Positions 32,471-45,442 of a DNA stretch of 64,000 bases are shown here, piece by piece. The stretch comes from Micropterix aruncella (taxonomy: Eukaryota; Arthropoda; Insecta; Lepidoptera; Micropterigidae). Under the pieces are notes generated by a model. That model worked only from the letters and a program-made list of their open reading frames with translations, did no database searches and was not told where the DNA came from. The stretch covers positions 6,623,219-6,687,218 of the forward strand of contig OX155957.1 in assembly GCA_944548615.1 (NCBI GenBank), written 5' to 3'. The position numbers and the translations under genes are program-made. Positions within the stretch are counted from its first letter, which is position 1; each line of letters opens with the position of its first letter.

Positions 32471-32850
32471 CAGGGAGGGTGAGTTTTTAATTAGTGACAT
32501 CCTTGAAGTGGGTGAATCAGTATGACAAACTAAGCAACTTTTAAGAAAAAAAATAAAAAATAATTTTATTCTGAAAAAATATATTTTTTTTTAAATAGTA
32601 TAAAAACGTATGAGCATGATTCGCTATTTAGCGGTATGTAAAATATTGCTAATATTGTTTATTAGCGATATTTTACCTATGTGATGGCACAGTGCGCTTA
32701 ACGCTTCTCAAACTTTTCTTCAACATATAGAATAAACAAATTTGTCAAAAAAACATGTTTTTTATTTTCCCAAAAAAAAATATTCAAAGTTGCTTATTTC
32801 GTCGTATTGATTTACCCACTACATGATGTCACTGATTAAAAAGTCACCTG
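32471..32850. mobile_element. TA-flanked ~380 bp foldback MITE, copy C
   Basis: The ends CAGGGAGGGTGAGTTTTTAA and ATTAAAAAGTCACCTG are flanked by TA (32469-32470 and 32851-32852). The internal AATATTGCTAATATTGTTTA and TTAGCGATATTTTACCTA match copies A, B and D. 380 bp, non-coding. It lies 150 bp right of the pogo element. Confidence 0.88.
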
Positions 32851-33008
32851 TATAATTAACTATACACTAACATTGTTAGATTCGTCGGACTATATAGGTA
32901 TAAATAAATTTCCTTCCGCTCTCGGATAGAAATTTTGCCTTATGGCCAGGATAGCAATACCGTAAAATCCTACACATACTTCATGTTTAAAAAGTCACTT
33001 CTGCATTA

Positions 33009-33612
33009 TAGGCTGTTTTACAGTCAGGCAGTTACTGTACTGACTTCAAATTGAAGGCAAGTCAGTGCCGACCCTGTACTGCCATCGTGCAAGTTGATTT
33101 TAAGTCAGTACGGTGATGTCACTGATGGTGATGTCACTGCCACCTGTCGAACTTATCCCAATAAGTTTAAACACATTTCGTGCGGTCTTAAGGCTGATTT
33201 ACATTGATCTAGTAGCTGTATCCAGCGTCACTGGTTTCCCTCGCTGATTTGCCACTGTATCAGTATAAACAAGTTTCTATCCAGTTTAGCGTCCAGTATC
33301 CAACGCTTGATCGGAATAGACCGATCGTCTATTCCGATCCAGCACAGATACTTGATCAATGTAAATCAGCCATTAGATTCAGCTGCTTTATTTTCGGTGG
33401 GTAGTTTTAATGCGTAAAAGTGACAAACATTCACTTCACATTCTGCCCTATAAACATTCACTTCACATCTGCCGCGTTCAGATAAACTATTTTTCGATCT
33501 TAGTTTTAGAAGAAACTCAATCGAGCCCAGTGTGTCAGTTCTCGACGCCAGCACCACTGATCATATAAATAGCCAGCACTGAAGCCTGTAACTGACAATG
33601 TAAATCAGCCTT
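33009..33612. mobile_element. Nested MITEs (M3 outer, M2 inside, a third innermost)
   Basis: The outer ends AGGCTGTTTTACAGTC and GACAATGTAAATCAGCCT mark an M3 element. From about 33150 to 33550 it contains an M2 copy (CCTGTCGAACTTATCCC to CAATCGAGCCCAGTG). At 33191-33372 sits a 182 bp MITE with ends AGGCTGATTTACATTGATC / GATCAATGTAAATCAGCC and TTA on both sides (33188-33190 and 33373-33375). M2 copies elsewhere read straight through this site. Confidence 0.75.
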
Positions 33613-34750
33613 TAGGCCTCGACTCGTCAATGCCTGTGACTTTTTGAACACCTCTATGTATCACTCAATCGTATTACTTTAAAAACACGAGGGGCTTGGA
33701 AGCTACGCATTTGGGCCTCCACGCTCCTTGCACGTAAAGAGGTTATATTTTTTAATTAACTATTCTTACCAAAAATATTATTTTTTTGAATGTTGTGTAG
33801 ATATTGTTAGCGACTTAAGCTTTCCGATACCTAAGTGTATGTTTGTATTAAAATTAAGAGATTTTGTCGCAGATGTATAAAAATCATTTGATTATTATTT
33901 GTTTCGACCGGGGCGAATTATGCACAACCGACACAAAAACTCATTAGCGCCAGTGCTCGTTTGCCCCATAGTCTTAATTAGGTAATTAATTGTGTAATTA
34001 TTATTTAATTTATAAGCAATTTTTTTGCAGTCCACAGATGAAGCCTAAAGAAAATTTTAGTGACATAAGAAAATGTTGTAAATATTTATCCCGAGTGTTG
34101 GTGACATCCACACAATACATCGACATTGGTATAATTTTGTTATTTAAATCTCGTTGTGATTTTAAAATATAAGTGTTTGATGTAAATAATATATTTAAAA
34201 TAAAATTACTAACTTATAACTGTTGTATGGTGTTTGTTTTTTTGTTTGTTCTTGTTTAGGGGCGTATTATCTCCACCTCTGGGTTACCTGCCCCCAGGCC
34301 GCCATTTAGTGAGGTGCAAAATTCATGTGTTTGATAAATCTTATTTCAGTAAAGCGTCTAGTATCCAGGGCGCGTCGTACTATCGATTGTTCATTTGATG
34401 TTGGAATGCATCCTAAGTTGATTTTTGAATGTGTGCACAGTCTGTGTGATGTCTCTGCCAGGAAAAGTTCCATCAAGTCTAGAAAAAATCCTCCCCACAG
34501 ACAGAAGGGGATAAGGCTACACGAGCGGATCCGAATGTTAAGCGGCAGCCTGTATTTATGTGGCTGATTATGTCTGCAAGTAATTCACTTTGGTTTTCTT
34601 TGTTAACAGCTACTCTTTCAAACGAGTCGCTATAATTATTAATTGATGTGGTGATAGATTCTTTCGCGGAAGGAATGTTTGACTTGTAAAGCTGTAGCAA
34701 GATTAGATAATTAAATTTCCTGGAATTTAAGGATTAGAGGTGTGTATACA
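33613..34750. other. No gene recognised
   Basis: AT-rich sequence. A pyrimidine-rich TTTTTTGCAG at 34021-34030 precedes a short open stretch (about 34031-34171), but no protein family is recognisable. Small open frames at 34325-34700 overlap on both strands. Confidence 0.35.
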
Positions 34751-34772
34751 GACAGTCTGGATTGTGCGTTGT

Positions 34773-35058
34773 TTGTTTGTTTGTTTCTACTCTTTATGTG
34801 ACATTTCATAATGGGCGGGTTAATTGTTATACGACAATCTCTTACAACCAACCCTACTATGGAGTCTTTATAAGGAATGTGTGCTTGTAACATGTGTATA
34901 AGTGTGTATCTATCGATTTATTGCATTCGATCGACAGAATTCAAATGCAATTCCTTTAATTTTATCCCAGCAAAAAATGATAACCCAGCCGGGAATCGAA
35001 CGCGGAACCTTATAATAGTTATAAGATCAGGCGACCTAACCACTGTGCCGCAGGGCCG
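34773..35058 (-). mobile_element. tRNA-derived SINE with diverged target duplication
   Basis: On the minus strand the head at 35058 reads GGCCCTGCGGCACAGTGGTT, with an A-box-like GGCACAGTGGTTAGG (35035-35049) and a B-box-like GCGTTCGATTCCCGG (34989-35003), the internal RNA polymerase III promoter of tRNA-type SINEs. The tail is (AAAC)n, seen as GTTTGTTTGTTTGTTTC at 34771-34787. ACAGTCTGG(A/C)TTG(T/C)GC(G/A)TTGT flanks both sides (34752-34772 and 35062-35082), an imperfect 21 bp target duplication. It is too diverged in the acceptor stem to be a functional tRNA. Confidence 0.8.
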
Positions 35059-35082
35059 TGTACAGTCTGGCTTGCGCATTGT

Positions 35083-35640
35083 CTATTCTAGTTGTATGTA
35101 TTTTATATTGATATCACACATAGAAAAGATATTAGCAAATAGGCAATGAAGAGTGCAAATTTCTTTAAGGGTTCTTATTCCCAGTAACAAACAATCCCAC
35201 CCAGTAAATTTGTTTTGTGAGTTTTTTTTATATCACTAATCTCAAAGCTGGAGGGAAGAGGAGCCAATATTAAGTTTTGCCCCAGCTCAGGAAAATGGTC
35301 GGTCCGGAGTTGCCCACCTATCTTATTCAAAAGTAGGTATATTTACTTCATAAAATAAAACTAATATGTCATTATGTAGATACTGACTCTGACTGTTATA
35401 AATATGTAAATTATGGCTTATACTAGTGAGCATAGTCGGGTATATGCCGCTGTTTGTGGAGCAATGTTATTTTAGTAGATCTGCGGTGTGGGCTTCTTTC
35501 GCAAGCCGTACCTATATGTGCACCCGAGGCCTATAAAAATTTAGACCACTTTGTGCTTGTTAACGCAATCATTTTGTGTTTTTTTTTTCATAAAATATCC
35601 TATTTTATACTGTTTTTAACACTTCCACGTTAAATCCTAC
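35083..35640. other. No gene seen
   Basis: AT-rich DNA with a GGAGGGAAGAGGAGCC stretch at 35249-35265. I see no repeat ends or coding signal. Confidence 0.4.
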
Positions 35641-36439
35641 CAAAACTGATAGTGAGGGGGCGAGGCTGCCAGCTGTTTACCTTTCCCGGTGCCTCGCCGT
35701 AAGGGGTCGTCCATTAATCACGTGATGTTTTGTAGCAACTTTTTAACCCCCCCCCCCCCCCCTGTTAATACGTGGTGATGTTTTAGACTCCCCCCTCTCC
35801 ACCACCCAAGATCAATTGTATTTTTTTGGTACAAAGTACCTCACAAATTTTCAGAATCTCTCACAATTTTCAAAATTTCTTTCTCACATCTTTAAATCCT
35901 ACTAATATTATAAACGCGAAAGTTTGTAAGAATGTATGGATGTTTGTTACTCTTTCACGCAAAAACTACTGAATGGATTTTGATGAAACTTTACAATAAT
36001 ATAGCTTACACATCAGAATAACACATAGGTTATAATTTACAAAGATATAGTGTGAATTATCTAAAATATAACGATAACTGTCAAGTAAGTAGGAAAAAAT
36101 CTAAGAAATTGACATTCGAAATTTAAATTCTAAGCGTCAACATATATTTTGAAAATTTTCTCAACAATAAATAATAATTAAATAATAAATTTTGTGAATA
36201 TAGTGCAATTCGGCGGTTGAGTAACCCGACCAGGTTGCCACAAGCCTAGGAAATGGAAATATTTTCCTGAAAGTGTGGAGCTCGCCAAGACGTGTGGCCG
36301 ACGTGGCGGGTATCGGGCTAAGTAAATACCTCCAATCATGAAGATGAACAGTACAACCTTACCACGGCCCCCAGTCTCCAGCAGCCCCACTAGCCCGAGC
36401 CATGGCAGCGGTTACGGTAACGGCGGGGCAGGGGGTGCT

Positions 36440-36985
36440 AAGAATCTCTGGGTAGAAATAAGAAATAAGAAATAAGAAAAATTTATTTTCATAAACCCGA
36501 TCTGGGTATAGAAATTACATTACGAAAAAATATTATATATATAATAACATTACCAAATTACAAAAAGTAGTATTTCTACAAATGAAATTACATTTCAAAT
36601 TATAAAAAAAAGTGTATAAAAAGTTCTGCGATCTAAGCTAACAGTGTATAAAAAAAGTGTATAAAAGTTCTGCGATCTAAGCAAAGCATTCGACTGTATA
36701 AACATCAATACCCTGGTAGACAAGCTAAACCATTATGGAATTAGAGGAGTGGCCAATTCACTCATTAAATCGTACCCACAAAACAGGCAGCAAGTGGTGG
36801 AGATTAAAATAATTGATGGAATTGAGGAAAAGGCTGAGCATTCGAGTTGTGAAATAGTAATCAGCAATCGAGTTGTGGTACGATCAGGCTGCCAAACCAA
36901 ACTAACCGATCCGGATGGAGAGTGATTGGAGAGGCGTATAACGGTGGGCGTATGCGCGCTGATGATGAAGAAGAAGAAGAAGTAG
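36440..36985. pseudogene. LINE fragments: 3' tail and reverse transcriptase piece
   Basis: Bases 36450-36620 are the reverse complement of the (TTTCTTA)-tailed LINE end at 290-430. From 36676, plus-strand codons read LSKAFDCININTLVDKL, HYGIRGVANSLIKSYPQNRQ and QVVEIKIIDG, the palm region of CR1/Jockey-like reverse transcriptases (DLSKAFDCVNHDTL type). The sequence then switches at about 36870 to an RTE-type 3' end (GATTGGAGAGGCGTATAACG to GCTGATGATGAAGAAGAAG). At least three retroelements are joined here. Confidence 0.7.
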
Positions 36986-37067
36986 GAAAAAAATCAGCCA
37001 TCGGCGAGCTATTCTGGCGTGCGCCGCAAAAACCGTTGGAGTTACACATATATAATCATAGCCTCCT

Positions 37068-38296
37068 GTATCTCCTACAAAAAAGCCAGCGACAGCATAT
37101 ATCTATATTTTATGTGTAAGCCATTATGGCCAAAATAGTAAACCATAAATACAATAAAAAAATAAAAATTATTTCTAACGCACATTTGGTAGTAATAAAT
37201 TGATTATTATATCAAAATAAATACTTTTATCACATCTGGTATTTAAAGTAGATAAATTTTGCCTTTTACACTACATCATTTGGACAAATTTGGACAAATA
37301 TTTGAATAGTTATGACGATAACCAACCGAGGGCGCGATTTTTTTATATATTTTTTTATATAAAAAAAATAATTTAAATCGTTAGGTCATGTTTATTGGTC
37401 ATATTATCAACAATTATGAATTCTTATCAAAATAAGTAAATTTATCGTCTCAAGTGTTTAAAACAAAAGACTTTTACCTTTTACTGCAATAGTTAAAGAG
37501 ATAATACGACATAGGTATGGAACCGCGACCGTGTCGTAATCTATACTTCTATACTAATATTATAAAGAGGTAAAGTTTGTGACGTTGTAGGAAGTAATCT
37601 CTGGATCTACTGAACCGATTTTGAAAATTCTTTTACAAATAGAAAGCCACGTTATTTGTGAGTGTCACATGGCTATATATTAATCCAAATGGAAATTGTG
37701 AAAAGACTGAAAGAAAAATGAAATGACTTTTTCGTGGTCGTTGGATTTACAAAGTAATTCGGAGAAAAACAGTCGAATGAAAACGTTTCTTACGAACGCA
37801 GATATATGATTGAGTTCCAGAGAAAAGTTATAGAGCTTGGTAATGCCTACAAAAAAGTAAGGGACAGCAATGTCTAAATTTTGTATTTAAGTCACAAAAA
37901 GTAGTTTTTTATATTTAAAAAAATATTTAATTCGTAAGTCATGTTTATTGGTATATGAACAATTATGAATTCTTATCAAAATAAGTAAATTTATCGTCTC
38001 AAGTGACAAAAGACTTTTTCCTTTTACTGCATATAATTTCCCTTTTACTGCATAAATGGTTAAAGAGATAAGACACTCACAAATAAGACACTCACAAGAA
38101 GACACTCACAAATAACGGTAATATATTCAAATTGGCATGCAAATACATACATACATATGCAGTAAAAATATAACCCTTCTTTTGCCAGTCAGGAAATAAA
38201 TCATAGCACTCAGTAGGTACTAACCGAACCACACTCATAATTTCATCACAAGTAAAAAAATTTTACCGCCCAACGAAGTGGGCACGGGTCAGCTAG
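37068..38296 (+). mobile_element. Non-autonomous Helitrons in tandem
   Basis: A complete unit begins at the TC of A|TCTATACT (37540), followed by TCTATACTAATATTATAAAG, and ends with the hairpin GCCCAACGAAGTGGGC plus ACGGGTCAGCTAG at 38296, followed by host T. These are the Helitron hallmarks: 5' TC, 3' hairpin, CTRR and A/T insertion. The preceding 37068-37539 is the latter half of another unit (AAAAAAGCCAGCGACAGCAT to ACCGCGACCGTGTCG) fused head to tail. The same junction occurs at 48424. No Rep/helicase is encoded. Confidence 0.85.
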
Positions 38297-38954
38297 TACA
38301 GGTATAAATCTAATTTAATCCTGGAAAATAAAATACGATGAATCGTTGTCGAATCTTTGCCTGGCAAAGGCGAGTCAAGATAACGCGCCGATTTTCGTTT
38401 ATAAATCGCGCGTTTAACAACAAAATAAATACACGGGATATCTCTCTACACCCCCCCTCCCCCTCGTGATATTTGGTGATTTTTTCCAACCCCCCCCCCC
38501 CCTCCTTTCGAGCGTCACGTGATTAATGGACGATCCCTAAGGCGTTGGTCTCTAACGGGCTGTTGGCGATCTAGACAAGTAGATTGCCTTTTCTCTAAGT
38601 CTTTTACGCTCATCCCACGGCTGAAAGAACGATCACATATCGTTATACCAGCCTGAGGTGACGGGCTCGCCCGTTGTAGTTGACACCGCCCTACTTCCAC
38701 GGTTAAATTAAGAGGGGTCCGTCACAGGACAGTGTGGTTTTGTGAGAAAAAAAACTTTATAATTTTTTCCAGTTGTTAGCTAAACTTTACAAGGCATGTT
38801 CACATTACTTTGATACTTTGACAGTCTTTGTCCATGTTCGTATGTTGCTTTTTCACGATTGTGAGTAATAACGATGGACCAGACCTATTCCTATAATCAG
38901 TCATATTTAAGGGTGGAAAGTTAACGAGAAACTTACTTTTAGAGCCCAGGTCTG

Positions 38955-38960
38955 TTTATT
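38955..38960 (-). terminator. Candidate polyadenylation signal of the SLC22 gene
   Basis: TTTATT on the plus strand gives AATAAA on the minus strand, 136 bases beyond the transporter stop codon. It is the first canonical signal downstream. Confidence 0.45.
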
Positions 38961-39095
38961 TCTCTTATGTAGGTACCTACTTGAGGCTACTTGCTTAGTT
39001 TATAAATGAAGTACAGTAAAATAGAATTTAAACTACTTTAAGTTTAGTAATTATTTATGATAATTATGTACAAGTTTTTCTCTTTTAGTCCTTAT

Positions 39096-40587
39096 TCACT
39101 TATCTTCTTGATTTAATGGAACTGTAACTTCAGGAATGTCCTCGAGCGATTCCGCTCTACTTCGAGATTTGTCTATGCACATTGTGAAACATGTATCGCC
39201 CTTGCCGAACTCTTCGCCTTCTTTCATTGTCTCTGGCATCGGGTGCCCCATTGTTTCCGGCAAGAACATAGCGAGGAATCCGGACGTTAGAGCGATGACT
39301 CCGAAGATGATAGCCGGAATTTTCGGATTGAGAAAATCAAGGAGGGCTATCAGTGGCGTGAGGGCTCCGGATAAACGTGCGCACATCGCTCCTAAGCCGA
39401 GTGCGGAGTTTCGGACCACCGTCGGTGATAGCTCAGCGCTGTAGATGTAGACTATAGCGAACGATCCGGCGATGAAGCACTTTCCGAGCATGATTATCGA
39501 GGTCGTCTCGACGCTGCTCTTTGGGAGGAAAGTGGCTATGACGCAGCAGGTCCCTCCCGCGAGCATGAGCGAGCTGATGACCGGCCGTCTCCCGATCAGA
39601 TCGAGGAAAAAGATCGCCGCTGCATAACTCGGTATTTCAACCAAACCGACGAAGAAAAGCATGAGGTACGGGTTTCCGTTCAACTGCCCGGAACTCAGCG
39701 AGAGGCCGAAGTAAACCAGAGAGTTCGCGAACCAGCACAGGCAAATATTCAGCGTTTTGCTTCGCATATTTGGAGTCTTGAATAAATCGAATATACTGCC
39801 GGATGCTTCTTGGAGTGCAGCTGCAGTTTTACCTCGTGCGGCATATTCATTCGGGTCTAACGTCGATTTTAGACCGTTCATTTTATACGCTTTATTGACG
39901 ATGGTTACTGCTTCACGCATGCGTCCTTGGGACCATAGCCAACGCGGAGACTCGTCCATCACCCAGAAATGCGGTATCAGCAGCAACGAGTGCAATCCAT
40001 AGATAACTTGCAAGACGACGCGATCGTCTATGACTGCGCCCCATCCCGCGACTAGCATGATCCCGAAAGCGAAAGCTGCTTGAAAAGCGATGCCGCACAC
40101 CGTTCGACGACTGGCTCCGACGATCTCCATCGTCAAGACGAACCCGGCAAGGTAGGATCCCGCCGACCCGACGATTCCGTAAAAGAAGCAGGTGATCACA
40201 AACGACCAGTACTCCGGGACGAACGCCACCGCGACCCCAAACACCAGCTGCAAGACGCCGCACCAGCAGAAGATGATCTTTCGTCCGTACTTGTCGGCGA
40301 GGTTCCCGAGCGTGATAGAACCTGTGAAGACGCCGAGCATGTAAATACATTGGGCGACCGCTCCCATCCATCGCTGATCGCAGACGAAACTCCACTCGAT
40401 CGCTCTCGACGACGTCCGATACGTCGAATCGAACACCCACGAGTCGCACTTCACCGAGTTGTTGCCCTCGCTGAGGATGTAGCAGGAGTCGAGTCCCCCC
40501 GCCGGGTTGATCGGGATCGCTAAAAGCACCTCGGTCGAATTCCATAGTGCTGTCGATGTGTTGGTGTCGACGTTTGGGATCGCGCAT
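39096..40587 (-). CDS. Organic cation/carnitine transporter (SLC22, MFS), large 3' exon
   Basis: A plasma-membrane major facilitator transporter. The exon encodes about 496 residues to the stop at 39096-39098. After acceptor TTACTTCCAG it begins CAIPNVDTNTSTALWN, part of the large cysteine-bearing extracellular loop between membrane segments 1 and 2 (CYILSE, VKCDSWVFD, WSFVCDQRW follow). The MFS signature LGNLADKYGRKIIF, the SLC22 mid-loop motif MDESPRWLWSQGR and AELSPTVVRNSALG are all present. About eleven hydrophobic segments are visible, and the cytoplasmic tail is acidic. Phase and sequence join it to the exon at 45315-45426. Frames on the opposite strand here are shadows. The substrate cannot be told from sequence. 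Confidence 0.94.
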
Positions 40588-43485
40588 CTGGAAGTAATAA
40601 TTTCGAATTTAATGATGATTTCTTAGCCGTGAACGATTATCGCAATGTGATGTATGTAATATTGATTAAGGACGTGGACCTTGAACTCTAAATCGAGGCA
40701 TTGCTATTTCTGGATATCAATAACTGTCGCAATGCTGCCAACATTCTTTTTACACGACTGTCCAACAAAAAAGGGAGTGTTATGTGTTCAGGGTTCATCT
40801 ATGATTTTTTCCATGTTTTATTCCACCATAACTTCTAACTGGACCGTTATCACCATAACTGGACCGATTTTGAAGTGTGTGGTTTTATTAGAATCGTTAT
40901 GTCATCCTCAGTGTCATACGGTACCTTAAATGTCGAAATATACAAAAGTAGTTGTCTAACTGTCGAAATGTCAATAAGTTAACATAAATACATCGTGTTT
41001 AGTGTCAAATGAAATGTCTAATTAAGTACATTCCGGAAATATACATCTGTCTATATGGATAAATACATAATCCACAAATATTTCATTGAAAACCGTAATA
41101 AAGATAATTATAAATACAATAGTTCACTTTCTGTAACGGCAGTGGTGGTTTTTATTTTTTTAAATATGTTTACTTGTTATCAATATTGGGTTTTCAACTT
41201 ATTTCTTTAACTTTTCATCACATTCGTATATAATAAGCAAGGTGAGTGTTTTCTTTCGTGACGCAACACTCGATTATCCTTGAGGATATCGTAAATTATT
41301 TTAATGATTATTATCGCAACGAAGACATTGATCTAAAATTAATTTGCATATTTTTTTATTTATTAATTATTCGCAAATTAATGTCATGTCACTCTCTACA
41401 TACTGACGAGTGTCTGCGTGAAGGAGAAACATAGATTCTGTGTTAGGCTAGGCGCGCACTGCGGTGCGGTGCACTGCGATACGCCTTTTTTTAAGGCGAA
41501 CGCAAAAAACATCTATTTTTTGTAGTCCGCGCACTACGGTGGAAATGTCGAACTTATTAGTCATACATTGTCTATGCAAGTCGCTGCCGTCGATCTGCGG
41601 AATAATTCTCGCAGTACGCGTGTTTCTATATAACTCCATAGTCTGAAAAAACACGTCCGGTAATAATTATAGCGTAGAAGAACTGCCGAGGAAAGTAGTG
41701 GGTATTTTAAACCCCGCCTCACCAGTGACGTTACAAAAATTACCTATCCAGTTACGAGTTGAAAAAAAAGACATGTTAACCTACCCGAAATTCTCCCATT
41801 CATGTTTTATCAATGTCGTTAGGTAATGGTTTAGTCTTGTTATGTTAATATATTTAAAAAAAAACTAAAACAGATCCACAGAAGATATTCCAATGATTAT
41901 TTTGGCCTATCAAACAATTGAATATATTTATACCTACTTAATAACTTAGATACTTAAATGAAGTTCAACAAGTTTTGTTCGACAACTTGTTGAGACGGCC
42001 TTTGAGATGATGAAATGGAAACTCAAAATGGGTACACAAATGTTTTAATTTTCTGAGAGACCGAAATGGATAGAAATTGTGCATTGAGCGCAGGTATACA
42101 ACAGCCTCTTGCAGTTCTACCCATATGCATGTAGATACGACAATGTACATACGATATTTTGGGATAAGGAGCTGAGGTACATTAAGGACAATGGGTAATT
42201 TCGTACCCACTTGCGAAGTTTGTTGTAACACTTTGCCATCTATACCCAACGAAAGCTTATTGCTGTGTAACGGACCTTAAGTCCACTACATACGATCAAC
42301 AAATGCATCGATTTCCAGTGAAATCCACTGACACAATTCAGCTAATATTTTGACTCGTGCAGCTATGAATCAGTATGATGAAACAATACTTTTACTCAGA
42401 ATATTTCAAATTGCATCATTTCACGGCCTATATAAACCGGCCAAAAAGCAACATTCGGCCCGCGAGTCACTACATCCGCGGTTACATAGCCTGTTCGGCA
42501 AGCGTTATAACTGGCAGTATTCAAGCGATTAAATCAATAAATATCTTCTACTTCGTCAAAACCGCCTTTAAATACGGAGATAACTCGTAAGTTGACACCA
42601 CCACCTCACATCGAATAATTTGGAGTCTTGTGAGGGCTGGTCCCTCACAGCTGTCTGACTGAATTCGAGGGCCATGACTTTGCAAATATTGTACCAATTT
42701 GAATAATAGTTATATATGTCTTTTTAGTAGGTATTTAAATGTAAGATTTAGCTTTAGTTTGATTATTTAACAATCTACTTACTACTTTTGATGTTACTAT
42801 GTACAGTTTTTAGTACGTATATATTCGATTTATTGACTATTTCAATTGTTAAGCTTCTGCTTTGATTATTCAACTTTTTTACTGACTATTTTAATTATTG
42901 TGTAGTAGGTAGCCATTAGAATTATTGACTATTTTATTAAATAAGCCTTTAATTTGTTTTGTAATGCGGTTCGCGGAACGCGGTTCTACGATGAATAACT
43001 TTTAGTAGGTTCAAAAGTTTCTTAGATACTATATATATTTTTAAAATAATATATGTATGTTAAGTAAAGATTAAAGTAGTAATGAGACTTACTACTCAAA
43101 ACACAAATATTTTGACACGTCCAAGAGCGGTTTTCAGCCTCCAATTGGACACCAGGTAAATGTAATGTAATGTAATGCATTAGTGTAACATTTCATTCTA
43201 TATAATGCTAAGCAGAAAGTGTTGAAGTTGCAAAATATTTTATTGAATAATTACACATTTTTAGTTAAATACGTTATTTAGTTGGTTTTATTTAAGCCAT
43301 ACAGTTGTTTATATTATTTAGATAGATAAAATATATCGAAAATATCACCAACCATAATCCTATATAAACATCAACTATTAATAGTAAAAATAACTGCATT
43401 GTACCGAGTGAGTACTTTTATCTTATCCCGAAATAAAACGGTAAATAAATTTATGGATGAAACAGAAACAGCCAATAAGTAAGAT

Positions 43486-43685
<200 letters not shown>

Positions 43686-43749
43686 TGCAATATTTGATAG
43701 TTTTGTGTATACATTCTTTTTAGAATTGATCAATAAGATGATTATAAAG

Positions 43750-44293
<544 letters not shown>

Positions 44294-44347
44294 TATTTTA
44301 CTGCGAATCATCATCCTATGAACGGATTATTTACAAAACCTTATCAA

Positions 44348-44606
<259 letters not shown>

Positions 44607-45314
44607 CATATGAACAGTATGCGAGGGTCAGATAAGATTTTGCGCCTCGGTAGTCGCAATTATTTTGTTTTACGTTGTGGTTATCTAAACAAGTTTATGG
44701 ATGAAAGACACACAATAAATAAGCAAGGCTGGGATAGATACTCAGTGTCTGCGTGGCAGGTAATATTTTGCATCTGGGCCGTTGTCATTCCTTTGCTTTT
44801 CATTGAGGTGTTCTGTTCTCTTTCCATTATTTTTTTTCTTTCTTGCTTTGGTTTTGATGTTTGTTTTGTGGATTGGTTTTTGCTTTACGATTGCATTTTA
44901 GTTCAACTGATGATTCAAATAACGACTTGTAATAACCCTAGTTACATAATAAATCCTGTTTTAATAGATTAATTATTTAGTTTATACCATAAAATCACCC
45001 ATCGATACAAAATTTCGAATATATATAATTACAGAATAGAATAACTTTATTGTGCTATAAAAACATTACTAAATGCATATTAAACTGGTTTAAAAAAAAA
45101 AATACAATGTAGGTATGCACAAATGGCGAACTTATCGCTATAAAGATATCTTACAGTCAACCATTACAATACGACATGGATTAATGGGTTGAACTTTGGT
45201 ATTATTACTTTTATACACAAGCAAAGTTATTTGCTTCTGGGTACACCTTCCATACCTAAATGCTCATTATCTTTTATTAATTAATTAAAATTATTAAAAA
45301 AACATATTTATAAC

Positions 45315-45426
45315 CTGTGATCTGGTACAGCTGCTACCGTCACCAATGCCAGCATGTGCATAGCAGCAGTCATGGCCGACAGAATATGCAATAGAAACTG
45401 GACGCATTGATATCGGCCGAAGCTTC
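45315..45426 (-). CDS. SLC22 transporter, upstream coding exon
   Basis: This short exon is recognisable from sequence and splice phase. After acceptor CAATTTCAG the minus strand reads GSFGRYQCVQFLLHIL, SAMTAAMHMLALVTVAAVPD and HR, with the arginine codon completed across the junction (AG|A) into CAIPN of the next exon. GxFGRYQ, a first transmembrane helix and VPDHRC are the classic N-terminal features of organic cation transporters. The donor is GTTATA at 45314. The exon is 112 nt, and its first codon is shared with an earlier exon that should supply the initiator and a few residues. I did not find that exon, which may lie further right or outside the window. Confidence 0.9.
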
Positions 45427-45442
45427 CTGAAATTGAGAATAA

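Larger units (their letters stand above)
35703..38537. mobile_element. Harbinger-like element (TAA target site) filled with nested insertions
   Basis: The ends GGGGTCGTCCATTAATCACG and, in complement, GGGATCGTCCATTAATCACG differ at one base over about 23 bp. TAA flanks both sides (35700-35702 and 38538-38540). Poly-C tracts lie just inside each end (35747-35762 and about 38447-38503), on the same strand. No transposase remains. The interior holds a Helitron 5' end (35897), LINE pieces (36440-36985) and tandem Helitrons (37068-38296). The family assignment rests on the 3 bp TAA site and is tentative. Confidence 0.8.
35641..38705 (+). repeat. Dispersed repeat R2, split by an insertion
   Basis: The left part 35641-35702 (GGCGAGGCTGCCAGCTG to GTGCCTCGCCGTAA) and the right part 38538-38705 (TAAGGCGTTGGTCTCT to CACCGCCCTACTTCC) join into a sequence that is intact at 46205-46420. 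The intervening 2.8 kb is a TAA-flanked transposable element. Confidence 0.85.

Noticed and set aside
34989..35058. A functional tRNA gene
   Set aside because: A and B boxes are present, but the acceptor and anticodon stems do not pair properly, and the sequence continues into a SINE body with (AAAC)n tail and target duplication.
39913..40587. 224-codon frame on the minus strand within the SLC22 exon, and 147 codons on the plus strand
   Set aside because: They overlap the transporter in other frames and are arginine/aspartate-rich shadow translations.
42429..42475. TATATAAA box as the promoter of a new gene
   Set aside because: The nearest initiator-like sequence is about 40 bp away, and no coding sequence or exon follows inside the SLC22 intron; in AT-rich DNA this is likely chance.
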